Assembly: GCF_002803075.1 (NCBI RefSeq)
Contig: NZ_NNBK01000026.1
Coordinates: forward strand, 32,486 to 96,485
Length of the DNA stretch: 64,000 nucleotides
From: Streptomyces sp. CB01373
GTDB taxonomy: Bacteria; Actinomycetota; Actinomycetes; Streptomycetales; Streptomycetaceae
Direction: 5' to 3'
Numbering within the stretch: position 1 is the first letter of the stretch; each line of letters starts with the position of its first letter. This document shows positions 35,314-44,015 of the stretch, piece by piece. The position numbers and the translations under genes were made by a program. The notes under the pieces were generated by a model that ran no database searches, was not told the DNA's origin, and worked only from the letters and a program-made list of their open reading frames with translations.

Positions 35314-35320
35314 GCCCGGC

Positions 35321-35326
35321 ACCCTA
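35321..35326 (-). promoter_or_regulatory. -10 hexamer TAGGGT of the trpL-trpEG transcript
   Basis: Spacing to the leader ATG predicts a transcript starting at 35314. A -35 box is not convincing. Confidence 0.45.
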
Positions 35327-35449
35327 CCGCATCGGCCCGCCGCGCGGCCCTGTCCGGCCCGCGACGGTCCCCGGCCGCCGTGTCGCCCGTACGCAGCACA
35401 GGCCGGTTTCCGGCGGCCGCGCGGGGTGGAAAGAGGGTCCGCGTCGACC

Positions 35450-36739
35450 GTGTGCCGAGCGTGCCCGGCGTCCGCCGCGCGCCGCCCGTGCCCGACCGAG
35501 GAGGACGCCATTCCCGCCCCACGATCACCCCACCAGGCCCGGCCCCGTCCCCGCCTGAGACGTGCGCTGACCGCGCTGAGCGCCTGCGCGGTGCTCGCCG
35601 CCGGCGCCCCGGCCGCCGCCCGCCCGGCGGCCGACGACGCCACGAAGACCGTCAGCTACCGCGGCCACAGCTTCACCGTCCCGGCCGGCTGGCCCGTCGT
35701 CGACCTCGACCAGGAGCCGACCGCCTGCGTCCGCTTCGACCGGCACGCCGTCTACCTCGGCACCCCCGGCGAGCGGCAGGACTGCCCGGCCCGCGCCGTC
35801 GGGCGCACCGAGGCCCTGTGGGTGCAGCCGGCGCCGGCGACGAAGGCCTCGGTGACCGAGGACCGCACGTCCCGCGTCTACCGTGGGACCGCCACCAACG
35901 AGGGAATCTCCGTCACGGCCCCGTACGGCGAGAACCGCGCGGAGATCCAGCGGGTACTGCGCAGCGCCGGACTCCCCGTCGCCGCCGCCGTCACCGGGGA
36001 ACACGACCAGGCGCCGTCCGCGCGCGCAGTGCCCGCCGACGCGACCGCGTATCAGGGCAGGGGCTTCGACACCTGCACAGCGCCGAGCCGGACGGCCATG
36101 AACGCCTGGCGGGACAACTCGCCCTACGGAGCCGTCGGCGTCTACATCGGCGGGGTCAACCGCGCCTGCGCCCAGGCGAAGCTGACCGCCGAGTGGGTGC
36201 AGACGCGGTACGCGGACGGGTGGCGCTTCTTCCCGCTCTACGTCGGCCCGCAGCCCGGCTCCGGCGCCGGGAGCTGCCAGAACTCCTGCGCGTCGATCAA
36301 CGATCCCGCGCCGCAGGGCAGGGAGGCCGCGGAGGACGCCGTCGCCCAGGCGGTGGCGCTCGGCTTCGCCAAGGGGTCGGTGCTCTACAACGACCTGGAG
36401 CAGTACACGCCGGGCGGCGCCCTCACCGCGCGCGTGCTCGGCTACCTGGAGGCCTGGACCGAGCGGCTGCACGAACTGGGCTACCGCTCCGGCGCGTACG
36501 GCAGCGTCTCGTCCCTGGTCGCCGACCTGGTCGGCAACGCCGGCAAGGTCACCCTGCCCGACGTGATCCACTTCGCGCACTGGAACGGCGAGAACACCAC
36601 CGTCCACACCGCCATTCCGGCCGGTCTGTGGGCCGGTCACCAGCGCATCCACCAGTACGCGGGCAACAGGACCGAGACGTACGGAGCGGTGACCATCAAC
36701 ATCGACCGCGACCAGCTCGACGTCGGCGCCGGCGTCTGA
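35450..36739 (+). CDS. Secreted DUF1906 glycoside-hydrolase-like protein
   Basis: 429 aa from GTG 35450. Signal peptide with RRAL...ACAVLAAGAPAAA, then about 110 residues of unassigned beta-rich region, then a C-terminal DUF1906 domain (TIM-barrel, GH25-like; Rv2525c family) starting at GRGFDTCTAPS and including VGVYIGGVNRAC, FPLYVGPQ, LYNDLEQYT, YGSVSSL and the terminal NIDRDQLDV. Wall-associated activity is likely but no substrate is known. The start is uncertain: the best ribosome site (GAGGAGGA, 35498-35505) sits before an ATT at 35510, not before a standard start. It is divergent from trpL. Confidence 0.8.
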   Translation: MCRACPASAARRPCPTEEDAIPAPRSPHQARPRPRLRRALTALSACAVLAAGAPAAARPAADDATKTVSYRGHSFTVPAGWPVVDLDQEPTACVRFDRHAVYLGTPGERQDCPARAVGRTEALWVQPAPATKASVTEDRTSRVYRGTATNEGISVTAPYGENRAEIQRVLRSAGLPVAAAVTGEHDQAPSARAVPADATAYQGRGFDTCTAPSRTAMNAWRDNSPYGAVGVYIGGVNRACAQAKLTAEWVQTRYADGWRFFPLYVGPQPGSGAGSCQNSCASINDPAPQGREAAEDAVAQAVALGFAKGSVLYNDLEQYTPGGALTARVLGYLEAWTERLHELGYRSGAYGSVSSLVADLVGNAGKVTLPDVIHFAHWNGENTTVHTAIPAGLWAGHQRIHQYAGNRTETYGAVTINIDRDQLDVGAGV

Positions 36740-36822
36740 ACAACCCCGGGGAGGGACGTTCGCGACCGGGCGCCGTCCGTCTCATTGGCTGAACGGAGGA
36801 GGGGGTCCGACGGGCGACCCCG

Positions 36823-36828
36823 TAATCT
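36823..36828 (+). promoter_or_regulatory. -10 hexamer TAATCT, near-leaderless promoter
   Basis: Predicted start base 36835 lies 1 nt before the GTG of the DAHP synthase gene; there is no ribosome site. Confidence 0.5.
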
Positions 36829-36835
36829 TGGTGGG

Positions 36836-38188
36836 GTGACCGTGAACGCTAAGACCAGCGCGAGCGCTGGCAACACCTGGCGAGACCTGCCCGCGGCGCA
36901 GCAGCCCGAGTACCCCGACCCCGAGGCTCTGCGCGCAGTGATCGCGGACCTCGAGTCGTATCCGCCGCTCGTCTTCGCGGGCGAGTGCGACCAGCTGCGC
37001 GCCCGGTTGGCGGCCGTCGCCAAGGGAGAGGCGTTCCTCCTCCAGGGCGGCGACTGCGCCGAGGCGTTCGACGCGGTGTCCGCCGACCAGATCCGCAACA
37101 AGCTCAAGACCCTGCTCCAGATGGGCGCCGTGCTGACGTACGCCGCCTCGGTGCCGGTGGTCAAGGTCGGCCGGATCGCCGGCCAGTACTCCAAGCCGCG
37201 CTCCAAGCCGACCGAGACCCGCGACGGCGTGACCTTGCCGACCTACCGCGGCGACTCGGTCAACGGCTTCGAGTTCACCGAGGCCGCCCGCATCCCGGAC
37301 CCCGAGCGCCTGAAGCGGATGTACCACACGTCCGCCTCCACGCTGAACCTGGTGCGCGCCTTCACCACCGGCGGCTACGCCGACCTGCGCCAGGTGCATG
37401 CCTGGAACCAGGACTTCGTGAAGTCCTCCCCGTCCGGCCAGCGCTACGAGCAGCTCGCGCGCGAGATCGACAACGCGCTCAACTTCATGCGGGCCTGCGG
37501 CACGGACCCGGAGGAGTTCAAGACCGTCGAGTTCTTCTCCTCGCACGAGGCGCTGCTGCTCGACTACGAGTCGGCGCTGACCCGCGTCGACTCGCGCACC
37601 GGGCACTTGTACGACGTCTCCGGGCACATGGTGTGGGTCGGCGAGCGCACCCGGCAGCTGGACCACGCGCACATCGAGTTCGCCTCGCGCATCCGCAACC
37701 CGATCGGCATCAAGCTCGGCCCGACGACCACACCCGAGGAGGCGCTGCGGTACATCGACCGCCTCGACCCCGAGCGGGAGCCGGGCCGGCTGACGTTCAT
37801 CGTCCGCATGGGCGCCGACAAGATCCGTGACCGCCTCCCGGAGCTGGTGGAGAAGGTCACGGCCTCGGGCGCGGTGGTGGCCTGGGTGACCGACCCGATG
37901 CACGGCAACACCTTCGAGGCGGCCTCCGGTCACAAGACCCGCCGCTTCGACGACGTGCTCGACGAGGTCAAGGGCTTCTTCGAGGTGCACAAGGGGCTCG
38001 GCACGCACCCCGGCGGCATCCATGTGGAGCTGACCGGCGACGACGTCACCGAGTGCGTCGGCGGCGGCGACGAGATCTTCGTCGACGACCTGCACCAGCG
38101 CTACGAGACCGCCTGCGACCCGCGTCTGAACCGCAGCCAGTCCCTGGACCTGGCGTTCCTGGTCGCGGAGATGTACCGGGACCAGTGA
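36836..38188 (+). CDS. aroH: Class II DAHP synthase
   Basis: 450-aa first enzyme of the shikimate pathway: condenses PEP and erythrose-4-phosphate to DAHP. It is the plant-like class II type. Signatures: LLQGGDCAEAF (metal Cys), GRIAGQYSKPRS, AWNQDFV, SGHMVWVGERTRQL, PTTTPEEALRY, WVTDPMHGNT and GGIHVELTGDDVTECVGG. The second start codon possibility is a GTG 6 nt downstream. It sits near trpEG, and the order resembles Rv2178c in M. tuberculosis. A terminator follows. Confidence 0.95.
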   Translation: MTVNAKTSASAGNTWRDLPAAQQPEYPDPEALRAVIADLESYPPLVFAGECDQLRARLAAVAKGEAFLLQGGDCAEAFDAVSADQIRNKLKTLLQMGAVLTYAASVPVVKVGRIAGQYSKPRSKPTETRDGVTLPTYRGDSVNGFEFTEAARIPDPERLKRMYHTSASTLNLVRAFTTGGYADLRQVHAWNQDFVKSSPSGQRYEQLAREIDNALNFMRACGTDPEEFKTVEFFSSHEALLLDYESALTRVDSRTGHLYDVSGHMVWVGERTRQLDHAHIEFASRIRNPIGIKLGPTTTPEEALRYIDRLDPEREPGRLTFIVRMGADKIRDRLPELVEKVTASGAVVAWVTDPMHGNTFEAASGHKTRRFDDVLDEVKGFFEVHKGLGTHPGGIHVELTGDDVTECVGGGDEIFVDDLHQRYETACDPRLNRSQSLDLAFLVAEMYRDQ

Positions 38189-38223
38189 GGCACCCGCCCG
38201 TCGCGGGCGCGTGCACGTGAAGT

Positions 38224-38264
38224 GGGGCGCGGATCACACGAAATCCGCGCCCCTCCCACTTTTC
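38224..38264 (+). terminator. Terminator after DAHP synthase
   Basis: Perfect 11-bp stem (38224-38234 with 38243-38253), then TCCCACTTTT. Confidence 0.75.
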
Positions 38265-38287
38265 CGGCATTCATGCGGTGAGTAAGG

Positions 38288-38306
38288 TTAGGTTTGCCTC
38301 ACCGAG
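38288..38306 (+). promoter_or_regulatory. Iron box (DmdR1/IdeR-type operator)
   Basis: TTAGGTTTGCCTCACCGAG matches the IdeR/DmdR1 consensus (TTAGGTTAGSCTAACCTAA) at about 15 of 19 positions, 47 nt before bfd. This predicts repression when iron is plentiful. Confidence 0.6.
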
Positions 38307-38352
38307 ATTCGGGGCGGCACCACTGAACCGATCCCGGCGGGAGGTGAACGGC

Positions 38353-38613
38353 GTGTACGTGTGCAGTTGCTTCGGCATCACCGAACAGCAGGTCAAGCAG
38401 CACGCGGACAACGGCGCCTGCACTCCGCGCAAGATCGCCTCCGTCTGCAAGGCGGGCACCGACTGCGGCGGCTGCGTGCGCCGCATCCAGGCACTGCTCG
38501 GCCGGGGAGCCTGCCCGCGCCGGGAATTGATCGACCAGGGCGGCCCGGCGCTCGCGCCGCTCACGGGCCGTACGTCCGGCGCCGGTCCCGAGGAGCTGGG
38601 CGACGCCGCCTAG
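38353..38613 (+). CDS. bfd: Bacterioferritin-associated ferredoxin
   Basis: 86-aa [2Fe-2S] protein that donates electrons to bacterioferritin to release stored iron. The four ligands Cys4, Cys6, Cys38 and Cys41 have the same spacing as Pseudomonas Bfd; the remaining Cys23 and Cys32 are extra. The C-terminal 35 residues are a Pro/Gly-rich tail. GTG start with GGGAGG. An iron box upstream fits expression under iron starvation. It is convergent with bfr. Confidence 0.9.
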   Translation: MYVCSCFGITEQQVKQHADNGACTPRKIASVCKAGTDCGGCVRRIQALLGRGACPRRELIDQGGPALAPLTGRTSGAGPEELGDAA

Positions 38614-38637
38614 TGGGCCGGGCGGCCGGTGGCCGTC

Positions 38638-39156
38638 TCAGTGGCTGGAGAAGCTGTGCGTGCCGGGGCCCGACGGGTCCGGCTGGCTCTGCTCGACGAC
38701 GGTCGAGAGGTAGAGCGCCTCACCCAGCTTGTCGACCAGCTCCAGCTGGGTGTCCAGGTAGTCGATGTGGTGCTCCTCGTCGGCGAGGATCGCCTCGAAG
38801 ATGTTCGCCGACGTGATGTCGTCCTTGTCGCGCATCAGCTCCACGCCCCGGCGCAGCCGGTCGATGGCCTCGACCTCGATCTGCCGGTCGGCGCGGAACA
38901 TCTCGGTCACCGTCTGCCCGACCTGGACGTGGAAGAGCCGCTGGTAGTTCGGCAGGCCGTCCAGCAACAGGATGCGGTCGGTCAGGAGCTCCGCATGCCG
39001 CATCTCGTCGAACGACTCGTCACGGGTGTACTTGGCGAGCTTCGTCCAGCCCTTGTGGTCCTGGAGCTTGGAGTGCAGGAAGTACTGGTTGATCGCGGTG
39101 AGCTCCGCGGTCAGCTGCTCGTTGAGCAGTTCGATCACCTCGGGGTCGCCTTGCAT
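38638..39156 (-). CDS. bfr: Bacterioferritin
   Basis: 172-aa heme-containing 24-subunit iron store. Ferroxidase ligands (Glu in LTAELTAINQY, ExxH in FDEMRHAELL and DEEHHIDYL) are intact, and the Met in DEMRHAE is the heme-ligand methionine of true bacterioferritins. The ATG at 39156 has AAGGAG upstream; an earlier in-frame start at 39219 would add a non-conserved tail. It is convergent with bfd (25-bp gap). Confidence 0.95.
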   Translation of the reverse strand: MQGDPEVIELLNEQLTAELTAINQYFLHSKLQDHKGWTKLAKYTRDESFDEMRHAELLTDRILLLDGLPNYQRLFHVQVGQTVTEMFRADRQIEVEAIDRLRRGVELMRDKDDITSANIFEAILADEEHHIDYLDTQLELVDKLGEALYLSTVVEQSQPDPSGPGTHSFSSH

Positions 39157-39310
39157 GGCGGCGGGGCTCCTTCCGGACGTCTCTGGGCCGATCTCGCGCA
39201 TGATTGCACCGGCACACACAGTCGTCCAGTAAGTGCATGCTTAGTGCGAGTTGTCCCAATTGCCCCTCGACTGGTCATGTGCACCCTCTCCGGTCTGTCA
39301 GGATGGAGTC

Positions 39311-39967
39311 ATGGGTCAGCCGGTGGAACGCGCGTCAGGAGACGCGTCTGGAGCAGTGCCGACGGGAGCGGCACAGCCGGAACTCCCGCCGGGACAGCGA
39401 CTCCAGCGCGGCTGGCCGGTCACGCACTACGGACCGGTGCCCAAGTTCCGTCCCGAACGCTGGGACTTCCGGGTCTTCGGCGCCACCGCCGACGGTGAGA
39501 AGCACTGCTGGACCCACGAGGAGTTCACGGCCCTGCCGTACACCACCGTGGTGGCCGACCTGCACTGCGTCACGAAGTACAGCATGACCGGCGCCGAGTG
39601 GGGCGGCATCCCCGCGCGCACCGTTCTGGACATCGCCCCGCCCGCGGCGAACGTCACCCATGTGATGGTGTGGGCGGAGTACGGGTTCAGCTCCAATCTG
39701 CGCCTGTCCGACTTCACCTCGGAGCGCACCCTGTTCGCCACCCACAAGGACGGCGAACTGCTCACCGCCGAGCACGGCTTCCCGCTCCGCCTGATCGTCC
39801 CCCACCTGTACGCCTGGAAGGGCCCCAAGTGGGTCCGCGGCGTGGAGTACATGACCGCCGACCGCCGCGGCTTCTGGGAGGAGCGCGGCTACCACAACCT
39901 CGGCGACCCCTGGAAGGAACAGCGCTACTCCTACCAGGAGGAACCGGGGGACGGACCGGAACTGTGA
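39311..39967 (+). CDS. Molybdopterin-binding oxidoreductase (sulfite oxidase-like)
   Basis: 218 aa, one sulfite-oxidase molybdopterin domain. The conserved molybdenum-coordinating Cys is in VADLHCVTKYS (about residue 84), and the pterin-binding features YGFSSNL and PHLYAWKGPKWVRGVEYM are intact. There is no twin-Arg signal peptide, so it is cytosolic unless exported with a partner. Substrate unknown; sulfite or methionine sulfoxide-type reactions are options. The ATG at 39311 is the first with a plausible upstream GGAG. Confidence 0.87.
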   Translation: MGQPVERASGDASGAVPTGAAQPELPPGQRLQRGWPVTHYGPVPKFRPERWDFRVFGATADGEKHCWTHEEFTALPYTTVVADLHCVTKYSMTGAEWGGIPARTVLDIAPPAANVTHVMVWAEYGFSSNLRLSDFTSERTLFATHKDGELLTAEHGFPLRLIVPHLYAWKGPKWVRGVEYMTADRRGFWEERGYHNLGDPWKEQRYSYQEEPGDGPEL

Positions 39968-40003
39968 CGCCCGTCCCGGCCGCTCACGCCCTCACCGTGT
40001 CCG

Positions 40004-40894
40004 TCAGGCGTCCCTGAGCCGCTTCAGGCGCTCCACGTCCGCCGTGTGGCCCTCCTTGCCGCCCGGGGTCTCGATGACCAGCGGGACCCCCTCGGTGGCG
40101 GGGTGGGTCATCAGGGCGCGGAAGGGGTCCTCGCCGATGTGGCCGGCGCCGATGTTCTCGTGCCGGTCCTTGTGCGCGCCGGCCACGTCCTTGGAGTCGT
40201 TGGCGTGGATCAGCCTCAGCCGGCCCTCGCCGACCGTCTCCACCAGCAGGTCCAGCGTCTGGTGCATGCCGTCCGGGCCGGTCAGGTCGTGCCCGGCGGC
40301 GAAGATGTGGCAGGTGTCCAGGCACACGCCCAGCCTCGGATGGGCGTCCAGCGCCTCGAAGTACGGCCCGAAGTCCCAGGTGCGCGAACACAGCGAGGCA
40401 CCCTGGCCCGCGGTGGACTCCAGGAGCAGGTACGGGTCGTCGTCGTGGGTCAGCTCGTCGAGCAGCGGCAGCATGTGCTCCCGCACCTGCTTCAGCGCGA
40501 CCGACCGGTCCCGGCCGCCGGTCGCGCTGCCGGTGTGCACGACGACGCCCAGCGCGCCGATCTCCCGGCCGCGCCGCAGCGAGTGCCGCAGCGACTCCAC
40601 CGACCGCTCCACGGTCGCCTCGGTGTGGGAGCCGAAGTTGATCAGGTAGGGGGCGTGGACGTACGCCGGGACCGACTGCTCGGCGCAGGCCGCGCGGAAC
40701 CGCTCGTCCTGCCGCGGATCGCCCGCGGGCGTGGCCCAGCCGCGCGGATTGGCGACGAAGACCTGCACGGTCTCCGCGCCGAGGTCACGGGCGTAGGACA
40801 TGCCCACGGAGTGCAGCCCGCCGGCGACGGGCACATGGCCGCCGATCGGGTTGCGGAGGGGGCCGGGGAGGGGACGGGACCGCTGACTGCTCAC
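40004..40894 (-). CDS. nfo: Endonuclease IV (AP endonuclease)
   Basis: 296-aa TIM-barrel zinc endonuclease that repairs abasic sites. Family motifs in order: GGHVPVAGGL, QVFVANPRGW, YVHAPYLINFGS, VVVHTGSATG, LLESTAGQG, VCLDTCHIFAAGHD, IHANDSKD, HENIGAGHIG and IETPGGKEGH. Zinc-binding His and Glu residues are present. GTG start; no ribosome site. It is downstream of the PASTA kinase gene on the same strand, with a gap of about 48 bp. Confidence 0.93.
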   Translation of the reverse strand: MSSQRSRPLPGPLRNPIGGHVPVAGGLHSVGMSYARDLGAETVQVFVANPRGWATPAGDPRQDERFRAACAEQSVPAYVHAPYLINFGSHTEATVERSVESLRHSLRRGREIGALGVVVHTGSATGGRDRSVALKQVREHMLPLLDELTHDDDPYLLLESTAGQGASLCSRTWDFGPYFEALDAHPRLGVCLDTCHIFAAGHDLTGPDGMHQTLDLLVETVGEGRLRLIHANDSKDVAGAHKDRHENIGAGHIGEDPFRALMTHPATEGVPLVIETPGGKEGHTADVERLKRLRDA

Positions 40895-40942
40895 CCGTTC
40901 AGGGTGTCACGCGCCCGGCGGCCCGCGGCCGCCGGGCCGCCG

Positions 40943-42904
40943 TCAGCGGATGGTGATCGTTATCGTCGAGCCCTTCGGCGCCCGGTCGCCACCCTTCACC
41001 GACTGCTTCTTGACGGTGTCGCCGAACAGTCCCAGCAGTCCGCGGTCCTCCCGCACCTGGAAGCCGGCCTTCTGCAGCGTGTTCTTCGCGTCGCCGACAC
41101 TGTTGCCGGTCACGTCCGGCACCTGCACCATCTCCGGACCCTTGGACAGCGTCAGCGTGACCGTGTCGCCCTCGGCGGCCTCGCTGTCTCCCGCCGGGCT
41201 CTGCCGGGCGACCTGGCCCTTGTCGAACTCGGAGGTGACCTGCTCGGAGGAGATCCGCACCTTCAGACCGGCGTCCCGCAGGTCGGACTGCGCCTCGTCC
41301 AGGTCCTCGCCGGTGACGTCCGGGACGTCCACCGCGCGGCCCTTGCTGACGGTGAGCGCGATCGCCGAGCCCGCGTGCCGGTCGGTGCCCGCCCCGGGAT
41401 CCGTGCTGATCACCACGTCACGGGGAACGTCGTCGCTGAACTCCCGGCTCACCATGCCGGGCTCCAGGCCGTCCTGCTTCAGCTGGGCCCGCGCCTCGTC
41501 CAGCCGGTGGCCCTTCAGATCGGGCACCCGCACGGTCTCCGGGCCGTCGGAGACCGTGAGCGTCACCGAGCCGTGGCTGCGGATCTTGGCGCCCGCCCCC
41601 GGGTCGGTGCTGATGACCGTGCCCCGCCGGACCGTGTCGCTGTAGGCGTGCTCGACCCGGCCGACGTCGAGACCGGACTCCTTGAGCTGCTCCCTGGCCT
41701 GCGCCTCGGTCTTCGCCAACAGCGGCGGGACCTTCGTGAACTGGCCGGAGTTGATGTACCACACGCCCCCGCCGACCCCGAGGACCAGCAGGACGGCGGC
41801 GACCACCGTGAGCAGGGTGCGCCGGGGCGGCCCGGGGCGCCGCACGCCGGACGGTTGCGGTGGGGGCGGGGGCGCCTGGAGCCGGCTGGTGCGGTTGAGG
41901 GCGGCCGCGGAGGGTGCGCCGTCCTCGGCGTTCCCGGCCTCCCCGGCTTTCCCGCCACGGATCCGCGTCGTCAGCGCGCGCGGGATGACGCTCGTACGGT
42001 CCTCGGCGTTGTCGTGCTCCGCGGTGAGGGCCTGCGGCGGCAGGGCGTCCAGCTGGTCCTTGCTGAGCGCGGACCGCGCCTCGCGGACCCGCGCGAGCAG
42101 CGCGACCGCGTCGTGCGGCCGGATGTCCGGGGTGCGCGCGGTGGCCTCCGCGACCAGTTCGTCCAGTTCGAGGGCGAGTCCCGGCACGGCGGCCGACGGG
42201 GCCGGCACGTCCTCGTGGAGGTGCTGGTACAGGACCTGGGCGGGGGACTCGCCCTGATGCGGCTTGCCGCCGGTCAGCATCTCGTACAGCACGACCCCGC
42301 ACGCGTACACGTCGACCCGGGGGTCGGCGGTGCCGCGCTCGATCTGCTCCGGCGCCAGGTAGGAGACGGTGCCGAGGACGGCACCGGTGGTGTTCGTCAC
42401 CGTGTCCACGGACCGCACCAGCCCGAAGTCGGCGACCTTGACCCGGCCGTCGTCCCCTATCAGGACGTTCTCCGGCTTCATGTCGCGGTGGACGAACCCG
42501 GCCCGGTGTGCGGCCCCCAGCGCGGCGAGCACCGGCTCCAGGATGTCCAGCGCCGCGCGCGGCTGGAGCGCCCCGCGCTCGCGCAGCACGTCACGCAGGG
42601 TGCAGCCGGCCACGTACTCCATGGCGAGGTACACGTACGTCCCGTCCGTGCCCTGGTCGAAGACCTGCACCACGTTCGGGTGGGCCAGCCGCGCGACCGA
42701 CTTGGCCTCCCGGATGAACCGCTCCACGAACGAGCCGTCGGCCGCGAGCGTCGGGTGCATCACCTTGAGCGCGAGGACCCGGTCGAGTCGGGTGTCCAGG
42801 GCCCGGTAGACCGTGGCCATCCCGCCGACGGCGATCCGCGCGTCGACGCGATAGCGGCCGTCGAGCACCTGCCCGACGAGAGGGTCCTGAAGGGTCGTAT
42901 CCAC
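40943..42904 (-). CDS. PASTA-domain Ser/Thr protein kinase (PknL/PknB-like)
   Basis: 653-aa membrane receptor kinase. Cytosolic kinase domain (about 10-270): GGMATVY, ALKVMHP (Lys), HRDMKPENVL (catalytic Asp) and DFGLVRS, all intact. A Pro-rich juxtamembrane linker follows, then one transmembrane helix (about 365-390), then four extracytoplasmic PASTA domains that bind muropeptides or lipid II. By order it matches M. tuberculosis PknL (Rv2176), which sits beside the regulator Rv2175c; here a homologous regulator lies about 4 kb away. GTG at 42904 is preferred over an upstream start at 42934, since VDTTLQDPLVG is the usual N-terminus. Confidence 0.93.
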   Translation of the reverse strand: MDTTLQDPLVGQVLDGRYRVDARIAVGGMATVYRALDTRLDRVLALKVMHPTLAADGSFVERFIREAKSVARLAHPNVVQVFDQGTDGTYVYLAMEYVAGCTLRDVLRERGALQPRAALDILEPVLAALGAAHRAGFVHRDMKPENVLIGDDGRVKVADFGLVRSVDTVTNTTGAVLGTVSYLAPEQIERGTADPRVDVYACGVVLYEMLTGGKPHQGESPAQVLYQHLHEDVPAPSAAVPGLALELDELVAEATARTPDIRPHDAVALLARVREARSALSKDQLDALPPQALTAEHDNAEDRTSVIPRALTTRIRGGKAGEAGNAEDGAPSAAALNRTSRLQAPPPPPQPSGVRRPGPPRRTLLTVVAAVLLVLGVGGGVWYINSGQFTKVPPLLAKTEAQAREQLKESGLDVGRVEHAYSDTVRRGTVISTDPGAGAKIRSHGSVTLTVSDGPETVRVPDLKGHRLDEARAQLKQDGLEPGMVSREFSDDVPRDVVISTDPGAGTDRHAGSAIALTVSKGRAVDVPDVTGEDLDEAQSDLRDAGLKVRISSEQVTSEFDKGQVARQSPAGDSEAAEGDTVTLTLSKGPEMVQVPDVTGNSVGDAKNTLQKAGFQVREDRGLLGLFGDTVKKQSVKGGDRAPKGSTITITIR

Positions 42905-43016
42905 GCAGGCGAGTCTACGAGCCGTCACGGACACACACGGATCGCGGACAGTGTCGCGGCGGGACTGAAGCCGACCTGTGACGCGCTGAACGCACCCGCG
43001 CGAGGGAGCTGACCGG

Positions 43017-43811
43017 CTAGAACGCGGGCCGCTCCGGGTCCAGCCCGGCCATGCCCTCCGTCGGGGACGACGCCCGGGCGAAGTGCCGTTTGGGGATCCG
43101 CCCGGCCAGCCGTGCCAGTCGCCCCGCCTCCACGGCGGACCGCATCGCCGCGGCCATCATCACCGGCTCCTGCGCCCGCGTCACCGCGGAGGCGAGCATC
43201 ACCCCGGCACACCCCAGCTCCATGGCCAGCGCCACGTCCGAGGCCGTACCCGCCCCGGCGTCCAGGATCACCGGCACGCGCGCGTGCTCCACGATCAGCT
43301 GGAAGTTGTGCGGGTTGCGGATGCCGAGCCCGGACCCGATGGGCGAGCCGAGCGGCATGATCGCGGCGCAGCCCACATCCTCCAGCTTCCGCGCGAGCAC
43401 CGGATCGTCGTTCGTGTACGGCAGGACCGTGAACCCGTCGTCCACCAGGGTCTCCGCCGCGTCCAGCAGCTCGATCGGGTCCGGCAGCAGTGTGCGCTCG
43501 TCGGCGATGACCTCCAGCTTGACGAGGTCCGTGCCGAGCGCCTCCCGCGCCAGCCGGGCGGTGAGGACCGCCTCGCCCGCGGTGAAGCAGCCCGCGGTGT
43601 TGGGCAGCACCCGGATCCCGAGCGACTCCAGCACCGACAGCACCGAGCCGTGCACGGAGGGGTCCACCCGCCGCATCGCGACCGTGGTCAGCTCCGTGCC
43701 GGAGGCCACGAGCGCCCGCTCCAGGACCTCCAGGCCGGTCGCGCCGCCGGTGCCCATGATCAGCCGGGAGGTGAAGGACGTACCACCGAGGACGAAGGGG
43801 TCGTCGGCCAT
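43017..43811 (-). CDS. thiG: Thiazole synthase
   Basis: 264-aa TIM-barrel enzyme that joins DXP, dehydroglycine and ThiS thiocarboxylate to form the thiazole of thiamine. The Schiff-base Lys in LVKLEVIADE is near residue 102, and VLPYTNDDPVLA, GSPIGSGLGI and LDAGAGTASDVALAMELG (phosphate site) are present. It is last in the thiO-thiS-thiG operon; the ATG is 3 nt after the thiS stop. Confidence 0.96.
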   Translation of the reverse strand: MADDPFVLGGTSFTSRLIMGTGGATGLEVLERALVASGTELTTVAMRRVDPSVHGSVLSVLESLGIRVLPNTAGCFTAGEAVLTARLAREALGTDLVKLEVIADERTLLPDPIELLDAAETLVDDGFTVLPYTNDDPVLARKLEDVGCAAIMPLGSPIGSGLGIRNPHNFQLIVEHARVPVILDAGAGTASDVALAMELGCAGVMLASAVTRAQEPVMMAAAMRSAVEAGRLARLAGRIPKRHFARASSPTEGMAGLDPERPAF

Positions 43812-43814
43812 GGC

Positions 43815-44015
43815 TCAGCCTCCCTGGACGGCGGTCAGCACTTCGACGCGGTCGCCCTCGGCCAGCGCCGTGGACGACCACCGCGCGCGCGGGACGACGG
43901 TCTCGTTGAGGGCGGCGGCCACCCCGGAGGGTGCCGCGCTCAGCGCCTGCACGACGGAGCCGAGTGACGTGCCGGGCGCGACCCGGCGGGGCTCACCGTT
44001 GACGGAGATGTTCAT
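43815..44015 (-). CDS. thiS: Thiamine sulfur carrier protein
   Basis: 66-aa ubiquitin-fold carrier of sulfur for thiazole formation, ending in the required C-terminal Gly-Gly (QGG) that becomes thiocarboxylate. The ATG overlaps the thiO stop (ATGA). It starts with MNISVNGE, the usual ThiS opening. Confidence 0.94.
   Translation of the reverse strand: MNISVNGEPRRVAPGTSLGSVVQALSAAPSGVAAALNETVVPRARWSSTALAEGDRVEVLTAVQGG

Noticed and set aside
33221..35510. A forward frame of over 700 codons before the DUF1906 domain
   Set aside because: Anti-sense to trpEG and trpL; only the part from about 35450 has a signal peptide and a recognised domain.
40046..43012. 988-codon forward frame
   Set aside because: Antisense of the endonuclease IV and PASTA kinase genes; no domain or start site.
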